Source: Cacajao melanocephalus (Eukaryota; Chordata; Mammalia; Primates; Pitheciidae). From it: a DNA stretch of 64,000 nt. The DNA lies in assembly GCA_963573385.1 (NCBI GenBank), contig CAUYLG010033222.1, positions 1 to 64,000 on the forward strand. Reading direction: 5' to 3'. Under the pieces are notes generated by a model, which was not told the DNA's origin, did no database searches, and saw nothing but the letters and a program-made list of their open reading frames with translations. The first letter of the stretch is position 1. Each line of letters begins with the position of its first letter. Made by a program: the position numbers and the translations under genes. Positions 1-13,856 of this stretch are shown here, one piece after another.

Positions 1-18
1 CAGTAGAACAAGAATCCT

Positions 19-321
<303 letters not shown>

Positions 322-325
322 TTAA

Positions 326-626
326 GGTCGGGCAGGGCACGGTGGCCCATGCCTGTAATTCCAGCACTTCGTGAGGCTGAGGCGGGCTGATCATGAGATC
401 AGGAGTTCGAGATCAGCCTGGCTAATATGGTGAAAATCCATCTCTATTAAAGATATAAAAAATTAGCCGGGCATGGCTGCAGGTGCCTGTAATCCCAGCT
501 ATTCAGGAGGCTGAGGCAGGAGAATCACTTGAACGCAGGAGGCGGAGGTTGCAGTGAGCCAATATTGCACCGTTGCACTCCAGCCTGGGCAACAGGGCGA
601 GACTCTGTCTCGAAAAAAAAAAAAAA
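326..626 (+). repeat. Alu, full length
   Basis: Dimeric Alu with both arms, the A-box region and a poly(A) tail; follows the truncated Alu directly. Confidence 0.95.
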
Positions 627-877
627 TTAAGGTCAAGAAAGGCAAAGAAGGAAGAAGGAACAGTCTCAGATGGAGGGAGGGTAAAGAGTCCCAACAGCCT
701 CGGTGTAAATGTGTGACCCTGGGGTCCCAGACTGGAAACACTGCTGTAGAGGACATTGTTAGGGACAAAGGACAAAAATTGAATATGGACTGTTTATTTA
801 GCAATAACAATGTATCAGTAGTTTTCCTGATTTTGGTAACTGAACAGAGGTTATTTATGTGAATTTATGTGTTCTTC

Positions 878-961
878 GTTAATGTGTAACCAGGACTGTT
901 AAAATCCAGAGGATGAGGAAACTAGAGATGGGAATGTAGAGGTCTGGACCCCAAACTAGTG
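878..961 (+). repeat. 84-bp direct repeat, copy 1
   Basis: Matches 2323-2406 without gaps at 78 of 84 positions by eye. Origin not recognised (see findings). Confidence 0.85.
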
Positions 962-1000
962 CTGTCAGATATTCAGGGATAAAGGGGAGCATGATCTCTC

Positions 1001-1737
1001 TGTCTTAGTCTGTTTAGAGTTGCTATAAAGGAATGTTTGAGGCAAGGTAATTTTTTGAGATGGAGTTTCACTCTGTCACTTAGGGTGGTGCAATTTCAGC
1101 TCACTGCAACCTCTGCCTCCTGGGCTCAAGGGATCCTCCCACTTCAGCCTCCTGAGTAGCTGGGACTACAGGCTACAGGCGTGTGCCACCACACCAGGCT
1201 ATTTTATTTTATTTTTTTAGTAGAGATAGGGTCTTACTATGTTGCCCAGGCTGGTCTCAAACTCCTGAGCTCAAGCAATCACCCAACTCAGCCTCCAAAG
1301 GTGCTAGGATTACAGGTATGAGCTACTGCACTCCACTGAGGCTGGGTCATTTATAAAGAAAAGAGGTTTATTTGACTCTGTTCTGCAGGCTGTAGAAGCA
1401 GCATGGTGCCAGCATCTGCTCAGCTTCTGGGAGGACCTCAAGCTGCTTCTACTCATGGTGGAAGGCAAAGGGGAGCTGGCTGTGTAGGGATCACCTGGCT
1501 GCCGAAAAAGCGAGCAAGAGTGAGAGGGGGAGGGGCCAGCTCTTTTTAACAACCAGAGCTAGTGGAAACTAACGGTGAAAACTCACTCACCCCACCTCCA
1601 GGGCATTAATCTACTCACGATCCCTCGTGTGTGACCCAAACACCTCCCGTTTAACCCCACCGCCAACAAATTTGAGGATCAAATTTGGGGATCAAATTTT
1701 AATATGAAGTTTAGGGAAGAACATCCAAAGTATAGCA
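1001..1737 (-). mobile_element. MaLR (MST-type) LTR, antisense, split by an Alu
   Basis: Reverse-strand features match ERVL-MaLR MST LTRs: a GTTTGG-like 5' end near 1737, an AATAAA-type signal (complement around 1360-1370) and a CTAAGACA-like 3' end at 1001. No coding sequence. Family name is by recall, not search. Confidence 0.75.
1051..1335 (-). repeat. Alu, full length, inside the MaLR LTR
   Basis: Poly(T) head then both arms reversed. The flanks TGAGGCAAGGTAA and TGAGGCTGGGTCA look like a decayed 13-bp target duplication. Confidence 0.92.
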
Positions 1738-1744
1738 CTAACTT

Positions 1745-1925
1745 TACTTAAATGGTTCAGAAAAATATGTGTATGTATGTGTGAGAGACAGAGAATGATA
1801 AAACAAATGTGGCAAAATGTTTACGCATCATCATCAAACTGAATAAAGAGTATCTGGGCATTCTGAGTACATTCTTGCAATTTTTCTGAGAGTGTGAAAT
1901 TATTTCAAAATAAACAAGTTTTTTA
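1745..1925 (+). repeat. L1M 3' end fragment
   Basis: Typical ancient L1 3' end with TTATTTCAAAATAAA near the poly(A). Confidence 0.65.
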
Positions 1926-2322
1926 AAAGCATAGGTGTTCTGTTTTCCTGATGTGAGACACCACTAACCGTCTTGTGTGCTGAGAGGCCACTGTCAGTAT
2001 CTCCTCACTCCCAAATAAAATCAATGTGTAAATTGTTTTGTTCAGATGGCAAAGCAATTTCTTTGCCTCCCCCATCCCCCTGCCCCAGGGCACTGTTTGT
2101 TCTCCTTCCATCTTGAATCTTTCTAGCCTTGAGTGCGAGCTCTCTTTTAATCTCAGCATTTCTTTCTTTTGGTCCCATCCAGGATCTTTGGCTTGGATTG
2201 GGCAGGTCTTAACAAATGGGTGTTAATGTTCAGACCTCACTTTCTGTTTACACTGTCCAGACACACCCCATAGTCTTGCACTCTCACCTTTGAGGGCTGC
2301 CAGGGTCCAAGGCCATTGGTCA

Positions 2323-2406
2323 GTTAATGTGTAACCAGGACCATTACAATCCAGAGGATGAGGAAATTAGAGATGGGAATGTGGAGGCCTGGACCCCAAA
2401 CTAGTG
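2323..2406 (+). repeat. 84-bp direct repeat, copy 2
   Basis: Gapless partner of 878-961, 1445 bp downstream, six mismatches. Confidence 0.85.
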
Positions 2407-2992
2407 TTAGTGAAAAAGTGGGCAGCCCTCACTCAAGGGAGGACTGTGGTTTTACTTCTCCTGATCTCAGAAGATCAGCATTACACAAAGCGGACAGAGA
2501 GAGACAGAGCATACCATCCCTCTGCAGGGGCAGGCAGTTTGCTGGCTTGCATACCAACCTTGCCTGCTGAGCAGCCAGGCAGGAGTGGAAGCAGAGGGAG
2601 AAGGAAGGGAAACCTCAGCAGCCTGGCAGTCGGCTGAGGTGCAACTCCATCCACCCACAATAAGTTGGGGGTGTTGATCATTCCTCCCTGTGGCCAACAG
2701 CTTGGGATTGTAGCAAGGCTGGTCCTAGCTACACAGTTGTTGTCTGTGGAACCTGTTTTCTCTCTGGATCAAGACAACCGGCCCCACAGAGATGTTCCTA
2801 CCACCTGGCCATATTAGACTACTGTTCAAATTCTGGGTCCCCAAAGAACATTGATTTCAGGACCCTTGGCCCCTTTTCTATCCCTGCTGCCATATACAGA
2901 CTCTCTGGGAAGGATTTATACTTAATGAGAAGAATGTAGAACATGCTCAGGAACTCTCACTGTGCAATTTTATCTCCTTTAATGAGCACATC

Positions 2993-2994
<2 letters not shown>
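2407..2994. other. Gene-free stretch, no recognised repeat
   Basis: Short ORFs on both strands here have no start context, splice sites or family resemblance. It may be old LTR material, but I cannot place it. Confidence 0.4.

Positions 2995-3029
<35 letters not shown>
2995..3029. repeat. (GT)n microsatellite
   Basis: About 17 uninterrupted TG units. Confidence 0.97.
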
Positions 3030-3030
<1 letters not shown>

Positions 3031-3031
<1 letters not shown>

Positions 3032-3451
3032 CTTGACCCATTGTTATTTCACCATTGTCTTTTTTCCCGTGGAAATAATCATCCTAAAAATGTACTCAGT
3101 GGAAAAATAAAAACACAGGGGAAAATGAGCACTAAAGTCTGCAGGGGCTGTAAATATTTAGCTTAATTTTCTTCTAGTTTCTCTACCAAATTTTGTTTTC
3201 AATGCCCATGTATTAGATGAGTAGATTCTTGTTCTATAATGTTCAAATGATAAATAGCTAAGTATCTTTAGAGATGTTTTGGTGCGCATTTACAAACATA
3301 TGCTTACATTTAGGAATTTAAAGTTTCATGGTTTTGGTTACAAAAGTGCTACAAATTACAAAATGTTATTATCTATAGGTCTACCTTGGTCTTTAAAAAT
3401 TGCTACAGTATTTCTATATTAACATACCATGTTGACCTAACCATTCCTCTC
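3031..3451. other. Gene-free AT-rich stretch
   Basis: No ORF, RNA gene or recognised repeat. Confidence 0.5.
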
Positions 3452-3625
3452 TTTTTTTTTTCTGAGATGGAGTTTTATTCTGTTGCCCAGGCTGGAGTGC
3501 AGTGGTGTGAATCAAAGCTCACTGTAGCCTTGAACTCCTGGGCTCAAGCAGTCCTCCCACCTCAGCCTCCCTGAATAGCTGGGATTACAGGTGCACACCA
3601 CCAAGTCTGGCTAGTTTTTATTTTT
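3452..3625 (-). repeat. Alu monomer/partial
   Basis: Single reversed arm with a T-rich head, abutting the next Alu. Confidence 0.88.
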
Positions 3626-3636
3626 TTAATTTCTAT

Positions 3637-3930
3637 TTATTTATTTTTTTGAGATGGAGTCTTGTTCTGTTGCCCCCAAGCTGGAAAGCAGTGGCACGAT
3701 CTCGGCTCACCACAACCTCTGCCTCCTGAATTCAAGCGATTCTCTTGCCGCAGCCTCCTGGGATTACAGGCATGTGCCACAGCATACGGCTAATTTTTTT
3801 TTTGTATTTTTAGTAGAGACAGGGTTCACCATGTTGACCAGGCTGGTCTTGAACTCTTGACCTCAGCTGATCCACTCTCCTTGGCTTCTCAAAGTGCAAG
3901 GATTACAGACATGAGCTATCAAACCCAGCC
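3637..3930 (-). repeat. Alu, full length
   Basis: Both arms reversed, with the TAGTAGAGACAGGGTTCACC middle segment. Confidence 0.93.
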
Positions 3931-4526
3931 TACTCTCTTCTTGAAACATGTTCTCTTGGCCTCCAAGACATGCTCTTTCCCATCTCACAGGCTGTCCCTG
4001 TCGATCTCCTTTGAGATTTCTCCTTATCCTTTAGAGTTCATAATATTGGAGTACCTTGGGGCTCAGAACTCTTCTCTTCCTTTTTTAACATGTACCTTGG
4101 CGGTCCAGTACCGTGGGGCTCCAGAACTCCATATTTGTAGCTTTAAATCCACTTACATGCTGCTGACTTCCAAATTTAAGTGTCCAGCCCAGATTCCTCC
4201 CCTGGATTTCAGACTCGCAGACCCACCTGCCTACTCAGCATCTCCACTTGGAAGTCTAATTGAAATATCAGACTTAACAAGTTCCAATTTGAATCCCTGA
4301 TTTCTCCCCCAAGCCTGTCTGTCTGTCCTTCTCCCTGTCTTAATAAGCGACAACTTCATTCCTCCAAGTATCAAGGCCTAAATTGTTGGTTTCATCCCTG
4401 TTTTTTCTTTCTCTCGTACTCCAGTTACAAATCCTGTCATCTTTTTCCTCACTGCCTCCATCCTTACTAACCTAGAGCAAGCCACCATTATCTCCCACCA
4501 GGACTAACAGTCTCCTCACAGGTTGT

Positions 4527-5335
<809 letters not shown>

Positions 5336-5419
5336 CATTAGTCTACCACACAGGCCTCTCTGCTTCCACCATTACCCCACATAACTTCTACAGACTTCCT
5401 TTTAAAATCATAAATTCCT

Positions 5420-5722
5420 GGCCAGGTGTGGTGGCTCATGCCTGTAATCTAATCCCAGCACTTTGGGAGGCCAAGGAGGTATGATCGTTTGAGCCTGGGA
5501 GTTTAAGACCATTCTAGGCAACATAGTAAGACACCATTTCTACAAAAAAAAAATTTTTTTTTTATTAGCCAGGCATGGTGATGCACCGCTATAATCCCAG
5601 CTACTCTGGAGACTGAGGCAGGAGGATCACTTGAACCCAGGAGTTTGACTGCAGTGAACTCCAATCACACCACTATACTGCAGCCTGGGTGACAAAGCAA
5701 GACCCTGTCTCAAGAAAAAAAA
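5420..5722 (+). repeat. Alu, full length
   Basis: Carries a small duplication TAATCTAATCCCAGC in the left arm. Confidence 0.92.
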
Positions 5723-6155
5723 CCTACAAAAACAAGACATAAATCTTATAGCTCATCAACAGCTTCTCCTCTCCTGGTGAATTAGAAAAACAAATCTGAC
5801 CCTTGCCCCTTCTCCTGGCCTCGCTCTCGTGCTCACTCCATGCTAGTCTCCACCGTTTCTCAACCTCACCATTCACATTCCTGTCTGGGGGCCCCGGCAG
5901 TGGCTGTTTCCTCTGCTTGGATCTCATGGACATTGACACACATAATCACTTCCTTCTTTCTCACAGGTGCCCAATCAAAGAGCATTTTGTCCAAAGGGCC
6001 TTTCCTCTCTAGAATAAGCAAAACTAATTAATGCCAGTAGAAGAAGAATGCAGTGTCTCTGGGTAGAGGAGAAATTGCCTGGAAGGGGCCTAAGGGAACT
6101 TTCTGGGATAATGAAAATGTCTACATTTTGGGTGTTAACTACACAGATTTTTTTT

Positions 6156-6503
6156 TTTCTGTTATCCATTGCTGTGTAACAAATTGCTCCCAAACTTAGT
6201 TGAAGAAAACCATTATTTATTATGTCAGGATTTCTGCAGTATAGAATCTTGGACAGGGCACAGTGGGGACAGAGTGTTCTGTGATGTCTGCGGTCTCAGC
6301 TAGAAAACTTGAAGGCTACGGGCTACAATTATCCAAAGGCTCATTTATTTCCATATTTGGTGGTTGGTGTCAGCTGTTGGCTGACTTCAGCTGTGGCTAG
6401 AACACCAACCTACACATGGCCTGTCTGGGGTCACTTGGTTTCCTCACAGTGCAGTTGTGTGGGTTCTGAGGATAAGCATGAGGTTGGTAGGGGTGGGAGT
6501 GGA

Positions 6504-6578
<75 letters not shown>

Positions 6579-6715
6579 GAAGCACAGGCAAGCATGTGCC
6601 AGGTGGACACTGTTTTGCTTGTCTAACCTAGTCTTAGAAATCACATCACGCCCCTTCTGCCACACTGTATGCATTGACACCAAGTCACCAAAGCCAGTCT
6701 AAAATCAAGTGATGG
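6156..6715 (-). mobile_element. Second MLT1-like LTR, antisense
   Basis: CATTGCTGTGTAACAAATTG and CCATTATTTATTATG parallel the start of the LTR at 4527. It contains a (GA)n expansion. Confidence 0.5.
6503..6579. repeat. (GA)n microsatellite
   Basis: Near-pure purine strand of about 77 bases with AAAG interruptions. It creates spurious Arg-Glu ORFs. Confidence 0.97.
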
Positions 6716-7022
6716 GGCTGGGCACGGGAGCTCGCGCCTGTAATCCCAGCACTTTGGGGGCCGTGGTGGGTGGGTCACCTGAGATCAGGAGTTCAAGACC
6801 AGCCTGACCAATATGGTGAAACACCGTCTCTACTAAAAATACAAAAAAATTAGCTGGGCATGGTGGTGTGCACCTGTAGTCCCAGTACTTGGGAGGCTGG
6901 GAAGGGAGAATTGTTGGAATCTGGGAGGTGAAGGTTGCAGTGAGCAAAATTGTGCCACTGCACTCCAGCCTGGGTAACAAAGCGAGAGTCCGTCTCAAAA
7001 AATAAAATAAAATAAAATAAAA
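6716..7022 (+). repeat. Alu, full length
   Basis: Both arms with an (AAAAT)n tail. Confidence 0.94.
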
Positions 7023-7179
7023 TGGATGGGATGGGAACAGTGGGAAAGATGGGAACAGTCTCATAGAATTTTCAGACATGTTTTAAAATCACCACAGGTC
7101 TGTACAATTGTCACAGCCTATCAACTGAACACTTAAGAACTGTGCATCATATGGTGTAGATCAGTTATACTCCAATTTA

Positions 7180-7495
<316 letters not shown>

Positions 7496-7508
7496 AAATA
7501 GAAAAATG

Positions 7509-7794
7509 GGCCAGGTAGAGTGGCCTACACCTGAAACTCCAGCACTTCGGGAGGCTGAGGCAGGAAAATTGCTTGAGCCCAGGAGTTTGAGACCAGCCTT
7601 GGGCAACAAAGCAAGACTTCATGTCTACCAAAAAATATATATTTTATAATGTAGTAGAGCATGGTGGTGCATGCCTTGTAGTCCCAAGTACTTAGGATGT
7701 GTGAGGATGGCTTGAGCCCAGGAGGTCGATGCTGCAGTGAGCCGTAATTGCACCACTGCACTACAGAGCAAGTCCCTATCTCAAAAAAAAAAAA
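7509..7794 (+). repeat. Alu, old (J-like)
   Basis: GCTTGAGCCCAGGAGTTTGA and a degenerate right arm indicate an older subfamily. Confidence 0.9.
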
Positions 7795-8221
7795 GGCCTT
7801 CCCTGACCCCAAAATAGAGTCCCCAGGCCACAGTTACTTGCCGTCACTTTGCCGTGTTTTATTTAGTTCATAGCACCTATCACAACCTGTCACAACATGA
7901 CATATTCTCTTTTCCACCTGTTTGCTGTCTCTCTCTCCCCCCGACCTGCCACCCCAAGAAGGCTGTAAAATCTAGATGAGCAGGCAGTTTGTGCTGTCCA
8001 CCCAGCACCTACAACCACATCTGGTGCACATCAGCTGCTCAGTCAGGATTTGTCAAAGGTAATTAAACGAATGGAGTAACTCCAGGGAGGGAAGCAGAGC
8101 CTACACGCTGAAAACAAGTGGCAATCAGACCACTGAGAAATAACACAGTTATCAGTGTGTTAAATGCAGATCACCAACGTCACATGCATTCAGACAAGCA
8201 AGAGAGCATCTCATCCTGACC

Positions 8222-8345
8222 CATGACAGCTGGAAGGCTCCTTACAGTTAGCTTCGTTTAGCTCCTCGTTTTCTGGGTGAGGGTAGTGGGATCTAAAGGA
8301 GATGAGAGGTTTGTTCAAGGCCACACAGCAGGCTTAAAAGGCAGG
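8222..8345 (-). repeat. MIR fragment (possible)
   Basis: A MIR-like core ending AAGGCCACACAGC. Strand is uncertain. Confidence 0.45.
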
Positions 8346-9594
8346 CCACGTGACGTGGGTCACTAGCAAGAGCTCCAGGCTCTTGGTCCGCTGCAGCAGG
8401 CTGCCTCCTCTGCCCAGTGCAGCATCTTTTAGGAAAGGAGTGTTCCTAGCCTGGCAGTGCAGTTAGATAGAAACGAATGAGACGCCATAAATGATATTGA
8501 CTCTGAATTGGATGTTAAAAGCCAGGCTCACATTTTGAGGGTTCCCTTTGTACTTGATAGAAGGAAAATGCATTTTCTTTGGAGTTTTAGGTCATTTGAT
8601 TTACCTTTGGTGGTGGGATCAGCCACATAAAAATATTCCTCATCTTTGGGTGTCATAATATCCCCTTTTTTTCTAACTGTAGGTTACAGTGCTCTCTGGA
8701 AAAGGTAGTGATTTCTAAGCTGGTTCTCTTTAAGCAAGTGATTCCATGATAAACAGATAGAAACGTGTTCCTGCCATTCGCTGGAATAAAAGCTTTTTGA
8801 TCCTTACCTATGTTACATTTCTGAGAGCACTAATTAATTTAAGGCATTCTTCTATTGTGCTGTACTAAGTTCTAGAGTATAAGCAGCTCCCACATTGTCA
8901 ACCATAGCCAGATAATGACTCAGTTCTGCATTACCCAAGTGTCCAATTCCCTGTTTTCGTTCTTATTCAAGTTTATTGACTGACTCTATTTAAGTAACAC
9001 ATATTAGGACAAAGAAACACACTAGTCCAGGTGGAAGATTCATTTCAGAAAAGAGTATGGGGATTCACAGTGCACTCAGGTTTTAAAAAACAGAAGAAAT
9101 GAGAAATGATGCTTGCACATATTGTACACAAAATTCCTAATGCATTTTCACCTTCAAATTGATATCATTGTCTTACTAAGCAAAATTGGCCATTGGTGAT
9201 TTTAAAAATGCATATTCTTCTCCCATCACCCTTTCCTATCTTGTTTTCATCTTCATGACTAGCATTACCTTGAAGAAACCACAGCTGAGCCCAGGAGACA
9301 TTATGGAACCAAATCTTCGCCATGAGGATGCTACTAATAGGCACAGACTTCATTCAAATTCAGCAGCATCCAAATGGGTGATTTGTTTGCGTAAGCAATG
9401 AGTGAATAATGAGACAGGGTGGGTTGCATTTTTCTTCTTTGTAATTGTCATGAACTGTACATTCCAATTTTCCAGTTTGTGCTTCAGTTAAAATCACATC
9501 AGTCCACTTAGTTTCTTCAGGCTCTCTAAGAGCCTCTGCTGGTTTCCTCCCTTTTCAGCTGCAGTGACTCTCGGCCATCCTGCAGTGACAGTAC
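8346..9594. other. Gene-free stretch
   Basis: Only sub-70-codon ORFs on both strands, without support. No repeat recognised. Confidence 0.5.
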
Positions 9595-10489
<895 letters not shown>

Positions 10490-11120
10490 GCAGGCCAGTC
10501 CTATAATCACCAAGCAGATATTTAGGAAAAATGGGGACAAGTACTTTGGAAAACAATTTGGTAGTTTTTTACAAAGTTAAATACACGTTATCATGCAAAC
10601 TTTACTCCTAGGTATTTGTTCCAAAGAAACAAAAATGTACTTCCAAAGAAAGACTTGTGCATGAATTTTTATACTAGCTTTATTCCAGAAATCCGATAGC
10701 CCAAATATCCATTAATGGGTAACTGGGTAAAGAAATTGTGTTACATCTATACAATGAGATACTACACAGCAAGAACAAAAACAAAAACCCCCTACTGATT
10801 CACACATGGGTGAATCTCAAAAACATTATACTTAATATAGCCAAATAAAAAGACTATAAATAGCATAACTTCATTTACATGAAACTCTAATGAAACTAAT
10901 GTATAGGGACAAAAGGCAGATCAATGGTGACCTGAAGCTAGGGCTGGGGAGGGAATTTCCACCACAAAGGAACAGAAGAGACCTTCTGGGGTGACAAAAT
11001 TGTTTTATATAGAGATTGTAGTGGTGGTTGCCCAAGTGTATACATTTGTCAAAACTAACTGAACCGTATACTTAAAATGGATGTTTTAATATGTGCAAAT
11101 TATACCACAATAAAGTTGAT
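10490..11120 (+). repeat. L1M 3' end
   Basis: Reads through the conserved L1M tail: CCAAATATCCATTAATGGGT, then GTGCAAATTATACCACAATA next to AAGTTGATT. Confidence 0.75.
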
Positions 11121-11394
11121 TGGTTATAAAAAAGAGAACTATATTTGGGCACAGCTTTACACAAGGCCAAGGGGAGGAAACAGAAGAGAGTTTCCTAAAG
11201 TGTTTACAATTTAGTACAAAGCCAAGGTTCAGATCCATAGCACAAGGCCCTGCAATTTGGAACAATCGGTGGCAAAATGGATTAAGTGGCCAAAGAAGCC
11301 TATGGACAAAAGTAGAGAAAGAGGCAGAGAGAAAGAGACAGAGAGACAGGTAGGGGAGTAGGTCCACCATGGCCTGGAGTTAATGAATGATACA

Positions 11395-11720
11395 TTATTT
11401 TAGAGGTCTTATTTCACTCTTCCATCAAGGCCTGTTCAAATCCCACTTCCTTCGCAAATTCTTGCTTGAGTCCCTCCCCACAGAACCTTTTCATCTTTCC
11501 CTCTTTTGTGCTCTTATAGTAAGTTCTGTTTGTTTAATTTATGTGTAAATAGCTATGGTCTCTTTTCCCTTGGACTGCTATTCAAATTGCTTACTGCTAG
11601 TTAATTTCAAATGTGCTTATGCCTTATCTTGTATCTAGAACATAAGTTCCTTAAGAGAGTCCTGTACCCTGGGCCTCCCCATAGTTCCTTAACTATAGCA
11701 ACCAGGCAGTTTTTGTAGAT
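11395..11720 (+). repeat. L2 fragment
   Basis: AAGGCCTGTTCAAATCCCAC and AACATAAGTTCCTTAAGAG match the L2 3' region in order. Confidence 0.55.
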
Positions 11721-12350
11721 GTTCTTGATTCACCGATTTTCAGTTCCTATAACTAGACTGGGTTAACAATTTGGGGTAAGGAAGAGAAACCTACAATTCT
11801 GATTGCACCTAGGGACTAAGTAGGGAGGTATTGTGGTTGGTGAACCCCTTAATTCATTCCACTCTTCCTTTAATTGACAGATCATTCTTCTATCACAAAG
11901 CCAAGATCCTCTTCAGGAAAAGTACTCTGTGAGGCAAAATGAAATCGAGTCGATATAATTACCCCATCCCAAGATTTTATATCTCAATGTTGTTGTCGTA
12001 TTTTTTTTTCCATTCAGAAATTTCAGCCAGGGCAGTAGCATTTGTATTCGAAGCCTGCCAACTCTGACCAGAAATCAGGTCTCCGTTTAAGACACACCTT
12101 GACAAGTGGATTACATGTTCTAGTGAAAGGCAGATAAATGTCACTCATGACACTATAAATAAAAGTCTGGGCCTGCTTATCAGCTTGCAGGGTTAGGTCT
12201 TACCTTCAACACTTCTTAGAGTGCTTTACACTTTATTATCCTTTAAACGAAGTCTTTTCCATCCAACTTCTTCTATTTATACCCCAAGAGGGAATTATTA
12301 CTGTTCGGCTCTTTGAAACATATGGCTCCTGTCAACTCCCTGTCTTTTCC

Positions 12351-12382
12351 TTTAAGGCCACAGTACAACCTGTGGCCTTAAA
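12351..12382. repeat. Perfect inverted repeat (13-bp arms, 6-nt loop)
   Basis: TTTAAGGCCACAG, loop TACAAC, then CTGTGGCCTTAAA. Confidence 0.95.
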
Positions 12383-12545
12383 CAGAAATCTGCCAGAATT
12401 TTCTCAAATGTCATATCAGGGAATGAAATGTAGGAAGAGCCTTTCATAGTAATGGATCTAGGACACCTTGTACCTGCCTTACAAGCAAATCATGTTCTAG
12501 CAGGCTTTGGTTGCTTGGGGTTATGGTTTAGAGCATGGGATTTGT

Positions 12546-12580
12546 CATCTAAATCCATGTAATAAATATGGATTTAGATG
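12546..12580. repeat. Perfect inverted repeat (13-bp arms, 9-nt loop)
   Basis: CATCTAAATCCAT, loop GTAATAAAT, then ATGGATTTAGATG. Confidence 0.95.
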
Positions 12581-12875
12581 GTCAGTAGCAGTGTATACAC
12601 ATGTATACATTTCAATATTCTGAGGGATACAAGGCCCACTAAATGGTTTATGAAAAAGGATTTTCATGGTTAGAGAGATTTAGAAATGGCCAATCATAAA
12701 GGGTCTAAGATGGTTGCAGAAATATAGTCTGTTTAGCCCAATTTAACTCAGAATTCTCCAAGTTATCTGACCACAGAACCTCCTTTTCACGTATTTTTGG
12801 ATATACTACTCACAAAATGTTTTTGGATGACTTACAGCATGAACATAGATTGAGAAAGCTTAGAATTAAATAATC

Positions 12876-13175
12876 TTTTTTTTTTTTTTAATTTGAGGCA
12901 GGGTCTTGCTCAGTTGCCCAGGCTGGAGTGCACTGGCATAATCTCGGCTCACTGCAACCTTGACCTCCTAGGCTCAAGCTATCCTTTCGCCTCAGCCTTC
13001 TGAGTAGCTGGGACTACAGGCATGTGCCACCATGCCTGGCAATTTCTGCATTTTTTGTAGAGACAGGATTTCGCCATGTTGTCCAAGCTGGTCTCAAACT
13101 CCCAAGCTCAAGTGATCCACCCACCTCAGCCTCCTAAAGTGCTGGGATTATAGGTGTGAACCACTGCACCAAGCC
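12876..13175 (-). repeat. Alu, old, full length
   Basis: Reversed arms with CCTAGGCTCAAGCTATCC, J-like. Confidence 0.92.
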
Positions 13176-13396
13176 AGAATTAATCTGTTTATCAATGTAC
13201 GTTTATTGAGGCTAGTGTCATGTTCATTTGTACCTGTGAATTACACTTGGTAATAATGACTGCAGACTGTTTTAGGTAACAAGGAACATTTGAGACAGGA
13301 TCTGAATATAACAAAATCCTGGAAATGTGAAAAATTAACTTTGGAATGGGTCTAGGAGAAACTCGTAGATTCCATTTCCAGTTTTACATTCTAAGA

Positions 13397-13848
13397 CAGA
13401 GGTTCTCAAATTTTTGGTCTGAGGACTCGTTTATACTCTTAAAATCCCACAGAGCTTTTGTTTAAGTGGATTATATCTATTAACTTTTACTATGTTAGAA
13501 TCCAAACCTAAGAAAATTTAGAAATATAAATTTATTAACTCATTGAAAAATAATCATATTTTCACAGAAAAGATTAGTGAGAATATTGGCACTGTTCTAC
13601 ATTTTTGGAAATCTTTTTAATGTCTGGCTTGATAGAAGACCACTGGATTGTCACATCTGCTTTTGATTCAATTTGCTGATACTGCATGTCACAGAGCCTC
13701 TGAAAAATTTCACTGTTACACTTAAGAATGACAGCAAAAATGGTAAATAACATCCTAATATTATTATGAAATAGTTTTGATCTCACAGACCCTCTGAAAG
13801 AGTCTCTGAGACACTTGAGGTCTCTGAATCACACTTTGAGAACTACTG
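13397..13848. mobile_element. Ancient non-autonomous hAT-type DNA transposon
   Basis: Terminal inverted repeats CAGAGGTTCTCAAA (left) and TTTGAGAACTACTG (right). Flanking octamers TTCTAAGA and CTCTAAGA (13389-13396, 13849-13856) form a 7/8 matched 8-bp target duplication, the hAT signature. The internal sequence has no transposase reading frame. Confidence 0.85.
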
Positions 13849-13856
13849 CTCTAAGA

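Larger units (their letters stand above)
11721..12875. other. Gene-free stretch with two hairpins
   Basis: No supported gene or recognised repeat. Contains the perfect inverted repeats at 12351-12382 and 12546-12580. Confidence 0.5.

Noticed and set aside
3857..4300. 147-codon plus-strand ORF
   Set aside because: Runs from Alu into L2 sequence; no protein family recognised.
6309..6702. Arg-Glu and Leu-Ser repeat ORFs
   Set aside because: Products of the (GA)n microsatellite in different frames.
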